A stretch of 37,669 bases of DNA, from the NCBI RefSeq assembly GCF_001836165.1, contig NZ_KV827647.1, positions 1-37,669 on the forward strand, written 5' to 3'. Source of the DNA: Corynebacterium sp. HMSC036D02. GTDB lineage: Bacteria > Actinomycetota > Actinomycetes > Mycobacteriales > Mycobacteriaceae. Of the stretch, positions 32,722 through 37,669 are shown piece by piece; the stretch's first letter is position 1, and each line of letters opens with the position of its first letter. The notes under the pieces are model-generated. The model ran no database searches and was not told the DNA's origin. It worked only from the letters and a program-made list of their open reading frames with translations. Position numbers and translations under genes: made by a program.

Positions 32722-34986
32722 TTAAATACTATTGCGAGTGAATCCCTGCTTGGCTATGGTCGAGCTCCTCTTCCTGAAAGCCGCGGCGAGGGCGGGGACG
32801 TTGGCATCGAGAAAGTCGTGCACGGTGGCAGAGAGCTTCTGTTTGTTATCGGTATCGCGAGTGACTCGGCCTACTTGCTGAATGACAACGCCGCGGAAGC
32901 TTACTGGGGCGGCCAGCACAAGCGTATCCAGCGCGGGAAGATCAATGCCTTCGCCGGCCACCTGGGACATGGCTAGAAGGACGAAATGCGGTGTTACGGC
33001 AAGCTGCTCACGGACGGCTTGCCTCTCGCTGGCCCTTTGCCCGCCGTGCAGTTGAAGGACGGGGAAGGGGGCGTCGGTAAGCAGGGCGTTGAGGGCTGTG
33101 AGGTGTTCGCGTCGTTTCACCAGGACGAGGATTGTGTGCTTGTCCTGCGCTGCTTGAGTGATGACATCGGCGATGAGACGGTTGCGGTCCTCATCCGCCG
33201 CCAGAGCGGTGTCGAGGTCGGGCCAGAACAGGTAAGGGGAGTCGTACGTGAACTCGGTGTTGTGGACTACGTAATCGCGGCGTCCGGGGCGCTCGAGCTC
33301 GACAGTATGGCGGATAGGGCCGCAAACGAGGGGAAGCAGCTTATCGAGGCCGTCGGAGCGGTAAGGCGTCGCGGTCATTCCGAGCATAAAGCGAACGTTG
33401 AGGTGTGCGAGGACGTTGGTTAAACCCGCAGCGCCGACTCGGTGGCATTCGTCAACGATGATGTGGCCGTAGCCGGAGAGAAAGTCAGTCTTGGAATCAT
33501 TGCGGCTGATGGACTGAGCTGTGACAATGTCTATCTCTCCGCTGAGCTTCTTCTTGGTGCCCGAGTATTGCCCAACCTGAACTTCCGGGAGGAACCGTTT
33601 GAGGGCTTGGCGCCATTGGGTAGCTAGCTCCCTGGATGGAACTATGACTGCGGTAGGGACTGAACGCTGGGCAATGATTGCACACGCCATGACGGTCTTT
33701 CCGGTACCGGGAGGGGCAATGAACATTCCAGACTTGTGCATGAGTATCTGTTTGACGGCGGAGTGCTGGTAGGGGCGTAGTTCGCCGGCAAATGATGCAT
33801 CGATGCGCCGGGGCTTGGGCGTATGGCCACGACGTGTGACGGTATATCCTGCTGTCTTCAGGATGTCGAGGACGTCATCGAGCGTGCCACGGTCGAGTGT
33901 AAGGACCTGGTCTTTCTCATCAAAGCGCACGATGATCCGTGGAGTGCCGAAAGTGGAGAAACGCTGGGCCTGCTTTATATAGAACTGCGGGTTAGCAATA
34001 GCACCTAGGTGCCGCAGGGCCGTACGAGTGGTGGCGTCGACGCCCGATAAATCGACGTGGACGTGCGAATCGTGGGTGACGTGGACTTTCCCAGAAGCCT
34101 TGAGCTTCTTTAGTTCTGCGCGGGTTGGGGCCTGGGGAAGGGATGTTTCGGGATCGGGCTGAAGCGCAGCGTATATTCTCTTGAGCTCGGAAAGCGTTGA
34201 CTTCTTCGTTCTTGCCAAAGCTTCGAATTGGTCTGGCAATGGATGAAAATTACTGTCGACGAATACTGTTGTGCCTTCGGAGCGATGGTGGCCTGCTAAT
34301 GGAAGGGCAATCAGATTTCCGAAGCCACGGCCTTTCGCCGGCAGTGTGTCTTGGGAAGGAAAGAACCGGTCGAAACTGGAGAAGTAGGAATCCGGGCTAG
34401 CCTTGGCAAGAAGCCCGATGCCTACAGAACGAGCGAGGCCGGCGGGAATAGGTTCGTCGAAGAATACCCAGACATGAGCTCCGTTCCCAGAACGCGATAC
34501 TTCAATGAGCGGATCGAGGCCCTGGTTCTTGCATTCTTCCGCGTAGGCGCGGGCGGCTTGCTTGAAGTCGTCATCATCAAAATCGCAGACCAACAGCCGG
34601 CAACTGTCATCTGTACACAGCGGATAAAGCCCAACGTGGAAGCGGTTGTCACGGCGCAGATGTCCTTCGATCACCTTCGGTGTCAGGGGGTTTAGATTGG
34701 GATTTCTTCGGTCATAGTAGCCATTGCTAGCTGGGTACCAAGCCTTCTTTCCCGCAGTATTTTTGGCCACTGCGTAGACATCTGTCCTCCCCGTGAAGTA
34801 ATCCATGAAGAGCGCAATCTTCTCTTCCGGTGAGCGGTTTTCAGAGTAAACGTTCGCCGGCGGCGGTGTGTCTGCAGTACTAGGGCGCGAAGGAGCATGA
34901 CCGAGGGCCTGCAGTAATTGGGCTACCTGGGACTCCAATTCACTAACGCGAGTTTCAAGTGCTTGGAGGCGTTTCTGTTCAGTCAT
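32722..34986 (-). CDS. Primase-helicase (TOTE-type AEP primase domain + DEAD/H helicase)
   Basis: A 754-residue protein; AAGGA precedes the ATG at 34986. A coiled coil occupies 1-30. An archaeo-eukaryotic primase-like domain (about 55-290) shows 'LLVCDFDDDDF' (acidic motif I), 'SRSGNGAHVWVFFDEPIP' (motif II H), 'PSQDTLPAKGRGFGNLIALPLAGHH' (motif III), as in the TOTE conflict-system primases. An SF2 helicase (about 395-754) follows, with 'APPGTGKT' (near 424), 'DECH' (near 510), 'GMTATPYR' and 'QVGRVTRD' (near 705). Such proteins are associated with mobile elements and defence; whether it acts alone is unknown. The gene appears intact. Confidence 0.85.
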   Translation of the reverse strand: MTEQKRLQALETRVSELESQVAQLLQALGHAPSRPSTADTPPPANVYSENRSPEEKIALFMDYFTGRTDVYAVAKNTAGKKAWYPASNGYYDRRNPNLNPLTPKVIEGHLRRDNRFHVGLYPLCTDDSCRLLVCDFDDDDFKQAARAYAEECKNQGLDPLIEVSRSGNGAHVWVFFDEPIPAGLARSVGIGLLAKASPDSYFSSFDRFFPSQDTLPAKGRGFGNLIALPLAGHHRSEGTTVFVDSNFHPLPDQFEALARTKKSTLSELKRIYAALQPDPETSLPQAPTRAELKKLKASGKVHVTHDSHVHVDLSGVDATTRTALRHLGAIANPQFYIKQAQRFSTFGTPRIIVRFDEKDQVLTLDRGTLDDVLDILKTAGYTVTRRGHTPKPRRIDASFAGELRPYQHSAVKQILMHKSGMFIAPPGTGKTVMACAIIAQRSVPTAVIVPSRELATQWRQALKRFLPEVQVGQYSGTKKKLSGEIDIVTAQSISRNDSKTDFLSGYGHIIVDECHRVGAAGLTNVLAHLNVRFMLGMTATPYRSDGLDKLLPLVCGPIRHTVELERPGRRDYVVHNTEFTYDSPYLFWPDLDTALAADEDRNRLIADVITQAAQDKHTILVLVKRREHLTALNALLTDAPFPVLQLHGGQRASERQAVREQLAVTPHFVLLAMSQVAGEGIDLPALDTLVLAAPVSFRGVVIQQVGRVTRDTDNKQKLSATVHDFLDANVPALAAAFRKRSSTIAKQGFTRNSI

Positions 34987-35430
34987 GGTGGGTGTTCCTT
35001 GTGCGTCGGAACTAGTTTATCGGACGGTGAGCGGCTAAGAGCCTTGTAGGCATGGCGATGTATTGCTTAGAATAATCGCACGACGAGCCGGCTACCGGAA
35101 CGTTGTCGCCTGGAGCCGCGTAGGCTCCAGAGCTTTTTGGAGGGCCTCCTAGGCGCAGAGATGGAGTGCGTGCTTTAACAGTCAAGCCTTGATTCTGATA
35201 GGTGTGCGGGACAGGCGCAGCAAGTGGAGAGCGTTGAGGTGGCCTCTAGACATTCGCACACAATTCGGTTGTCCTTAAGAAGAGTCTCACTGCTAGGTGA
35301 AAGACGCTTCAGGTGTACGTGTCCTCCTGGGAAAGGAGGGGTGATGACTTCCTCTACGCAAATTCTCCGACGAGTGCTAATCTCTGAAATAAGCAGGTGC
35401 TGACTACTGAAGGGCGAAGGAGGGATTAAA
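34987..35430. other. Intergenic region with hairpins before the Fic module
   Basis: Hairpins: TGGAGCC (35111-35117) with GGCTCCA (35123-35129), followed by a short T-run (terminator-like on the plus strand), and CCTCCT (35323-35328) with AGGAGG (35334-35339). No gene is supported here. The right end must contain the promoter of the antitoxin-Fic pair. Confidence 0.45.
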
Positions 35431-35583
35431 TTGACAAAGTCGACCGTTTCAAGACCTGACCACATTAATACTTCTGTAACTCAGGTCCAAGATATGGATG
35501 AGGAAGACCGTCGCCGCTACGTTGAGTACTTAGGGCGGGAGATTGCCAATTGGTCCGCGGAACTTAACCGCCGTCTAGCTTGA
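35431..35583 (+). CDS. Small antitoxin-like protein preceding Fic
   Basis: A 50-residue protein from the TTG at 35431, with a strong GGAGGG ribosome-binding site ending 7-8 bases upstream (35419-35424). A polar N-terminus (KTSTVSRPD-like) is followed by a charged helix 'DEEDRRRYVEYLGREIANW' and a basic end. The stop TGA at 35581-35583 overlaps the Fic TTG start at 35580, the coupled arrangement of toxin-antitoxin operons. Small size, helical charge pattern and overlap suggest the Phd-like partner of the Fic protein; sequence family not recognised. Confidence 0.65.
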   Translation: MTKSTVSRPDHINTSVTQVQDMDEEDRRRYVEYLGREIANWSAELNRRLA

Positions 35584-36263
35584 CCATTTATCCCAACGAA
35601 GAGGAAGTCCTAATCGTCGGGGAATTGGCTTGTGGGTCCCCTCTGCAAATCCGTGATTCCAATCAGTTTAAAGCAAATGTAAACCGACCGGCGACTACTG
35701 TTCTCGGGAGAGACGCGTTTCCAACCGCTTGGGATAAAGCTGCAGCACTTCTGCATTCTTTCTGCACCACGCAAAGTCTTTTCGATGGTAACAAGCGGAC
35801 TGGCTGGGCGGCTTGCTGGTTGTTTCTCAGGCTGAACCTGGCGGTAGGTCCCCTGCTTGGAAAAGTTGACGCAGATGCTTCTGAGCATCTTGTGGAAAGA
35901 ATAGTTGGTGAAAAAGTTGGCGTGCCTGAAATCGCAGATGCTTTGCGGTCTTTGGTGGCGCCTTTTCTAGGGAACGCCGGTAATCTACCGTCAGGGTTTA
36001 GCGTAACTAAAATAACGGATGAAGGGGAAGACTATTTCGTAGGCGTTGGAAAGACTCCTGACGGAACGCGCTTTATCTACTTGTATCTCGCGGGGAGCCA
36101 GAGTACTCCTATTGAAATGGTGCTTACTTCCGATCAAGCACGCGAAGCAGCTGAAGAATTACTCCAGTATGCCGATAACCCTCTAGAGAAAAAGAGAATA
36201 AAGTTTAAAGCTCGAGCAATTCAAGCGCACTTAGACATGCATGACTGGTCTAGGTATATCTAG
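35580..36263 (+). CDS. Fic/Doc-like protein lacking the catalytic His, with C-terminal extension
   Basis: A 227-residue protein starting at a TTG that overlaps the preceding stop. The Fic fold is marked by 'TAWDKAAALLHSFCTTQSLFDGNKRTGWAACWLFLRLN'. D69, G70, N71, K72 and R73 of the HxFx(D/E)GNKRT signature are present, but the His position is Q65 and the aromatic is L67. Fic enzymes transfer AMP or phosphate to target proteins with the His as base, so activity is doubtful unless another residue serves. Residues 130-227 form an additional domain (SGFSVTKITDEG..., mixed alpha/beta) not present in Doc (126 residues). It may be a degenerate toxin or a repurposed binding protein. Confidence 0.75.
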   Translation: MTIYPNEEEVLIVGELACGSPLQIRDSNQFKANVNRPATTVLGRDAFPTAWDKAAALLHSFCTTQSLFDGNKRTGWAACWLFLRLNLAVGPLLGKVDADASEHLVERIVGEKVGVPEIADALRSLVAPFLGNAGNLPSGFSVTKITDEGEDYFVGVGKTPDGTRFIYLYLAGSQSTPIEMVLTSDQAREAAEELLQYADNPLEKKRIKFKARAIQAHLDMHDWSRYI

Positions 36264-36300
36264 GTAGTTTGGACTGCTAGGTCAAGAGCTAGGTCTGTGA

Positions 36301-36368
36301 TGTCTAGCGACTTTTTGGACACGGAGTCCAGGATGTTTTTGGACGGGATGTCTAGTGGCTTTTTGGAC
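36301..36368. repeat. Short direct repeats at the presumed left end of the IS481 element
   Basis: TGTCTAGCGACTTTTTGGAC at 36301-36320 and TGTCTAGTGGCTTTTTGGAC at 36349-36368 differ at two bases; a third TTTTTGGAC lies at 36336-36344. They resemble iterated transposase-binding sites. IS481-family ends begin with TG and the right end reads TGTCTAC, so either copy could be the left terminus. Confidence 0.5.
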
Positions 36369-36370
36369 GT

Positions 36371-37648
36371 TTGCGGCGGTGGAATAGCCGGATGGCTATT
36401 CCATTGCATAAGCGTAGAAAGGTCGCAGATTTCGATCCCGTTCGTGACGGCAAGACGGTCACACAGTTTTGCAAAGAATTAGGAATCTCGCGGCAGACGT
36501 ACCACAACATCAAAAGCCGGATAGCGCAGAAGGGTCGCGCAGGTATTGTGCCTGATTCGACTGCCCCGAAGAATCCGATTAAGAAATTTGACGAGGCCGA
36601 TAAAATCGCAGTCGTCCACGCCAGGCAGGAGTTGATGGAGCAAGGCTTGGATTATGGGCCTTGGTCGATCTACTACTTCTTGTTTGACACTTCAGGCCCA
36701 GATTCCACGCCGTCGCGTTCTACAATCGCCTCGTGGCTTCATGAGCTGGGATTTGTTGATGCCAATGCCCGCAAACGGCCACGCAGCTCCTATAAGCGCT
36801 TCGCCCGTGATCTCGTCGGTGAACTCTGGCAAATCGATGGACTGGTCTACCGCCTCTTTGACCATGCCCACACACATGTCACGATTTACCAGATTATCGA
36901 TGATGCCAGCAGATTCGATGTCGGAACCACAGCGTTCGCTCTGCCAGAAAACGGTACTGATGCGCGCGCCGTACTGGCCGCAGCGTTCGCCGACTACGGC
37001 AAACCTCAAGAAATCCTTTCCGACAATGGCGATGCGTTCGCCACCTATCACCGTGGTTTTCTCTCTGCTACTGAAACTTGGCTCGCTAGCCAAGGTGTAC
37101 TTGCTATTGCTGGTTTCGCCCCGACAACCCAGGGAAAAGACGAACGCTCTCACCGCACGTTGACCCAGTTCCTCGATGCACGCCACCCAGTCAGCCTTGC
37201 TGAGGTCAACACATATCTGGCTGAATATCGCCAGGTCTACAACGAACGACGACGGCACCAATCACTGCTGGTCGGCAAAATGCACATCACACCACGCCAG
37301 GCCTTCGATACCTTCCCCAAGGCACCATCGCCTCAGCATCCACTCGATCCTGAGCAGGTCTGGGCCCGCGTAGTCGCTTATAACCAAGCGCACAATCCAC
37401 AAGCTGTATCCGAAATGCTAAACGGCCCCGCGGAAGCGGCAACTTCACACGAGGCCTGCATCGATGACATGGCAGCTTTGCAAGGCATACCTCCCACCGA
37501 TACCCCCACACTAACGGCGCCGACGACAAATTCAACAAACCATCGGGGTATCCCAGACCAGCTCTGCGTAAGCAAAGACGGCGTTGTACGCGTGTGCGGC
37601 TTCGGTCTCTACATTGGTCTGAGGTTTAAAAACCGCAGACGGGCCTGA
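36371..37648 (+). mobile_element. IS481-family transposase
   Basis: A 425-residue DDE transposase (start TTG 36371, or ATG 36392 with MAIPLHKRRKV). An N-terminal helix-turn-helix ('VTQFCKELGISRQTYHN', about 35-55) precedes the rve integrase core with D156 ('WQIDGL'), D218 ('LSDNGDAF') and E258 ('QGKDERSHRTL'). 'NERRRHQSL' near 290 is typical of the IS481/IS3 relatives. Length is larger than usual owing to a long C-terminal tail. The right IS end lies at about 37665 (TGTCTACTTTCCGG on the other strand). The frame is intact, so it may be active; the terminal repeat of the left end is not conclusive. Confidence 0.85.
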
Positions 37649-37669
37649 CCCCCGGAAAGTAGACACGTC

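Noticed and set aside
33067..33082. 16-mer identical to 26813-26828 (GGGGGCGTCGGTAAGC)
   Set aside because: One copy is inside the helicase coding sequence and flanks do not align; a match of this length is plausible by chance in G+C-rich DNA.
35175..35465. Minus-strand 96-codon frame before the Fic module
   Set aside because: It overlaps the better supported antitoxin gene and its ribosome-binding site on the opposite strand, and has no start signal.

Overview
The window looks like a chromosomal segment of a Corynebacterium. It has a dgt-dnaG housekeeping block, actinobacterial TPM and DUF1707 proteins, leaderless-looking starts, and high G+C in the core that drops in two accessory blocks. 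The genus is inferred from protein flavour and gene order; the species is not identifiable by eye.

Region 1 (1-13314) is mostly core. It holds a TPM-domain secreted/membrane protein (-), a DUF218/YdcF protein, dGTPase (dgt), a large cell-surface metallophosphoesterase, a guanyl-specific RNase with a barstar-like inhibitor (-), DNA primase (dnaG), a YtxH-like small protein (-), a possible secreted peptide, UDP-GlcNAc 2-epimerase (wecB) and a DUF1707/LiaF-like protein.

Region 2 (13315-26645) begins with a 417-bp MITE-like element with perfect 25-bp inverted ends, then tRNA-Asn with its terminator. A lower-G+C glycan island follows: three GT4 glycosyltransferases, a two-TM protein of unknown function, an alpha/beta-hydrolase-like protein, a GT2 glycosyltransferase, an ABC-2 polysaccharide exporter (permease plus a short ATPase), a strong convergent hairpin, and on the other strand an asparagine-synthase-like protein and a UDP-ManNAc dehydrogenase (wecC). 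With wecB, these predict a surface glycan containing ManNAcA (possibly amidated), exported by an ABC transporter.

Region 3 (26646-37669) is a decayed accessory region: a truncated gene end overlapping a frameshifted APC permease, an ISL3-type IS end, a two-gene CBASS-like operon (unrecognised single-TM protein plus CD-NTase), a frameshifted ImmA/IrrE peptidase, a small conserved-looking ORF, a primase-helicase of the TOTE-primase type, a Fic/Doc-like toxin-antitoxin pair whose Fic protein lacks the catalytic His, and an IS481-family transposase at the end of the window. This is a small defence island scarred by mobile elements. The strongest candidate for something undescribed is the CD-NTase operon at 29194-31150, because its putative effector resembles none of the CBASS effectors I know.
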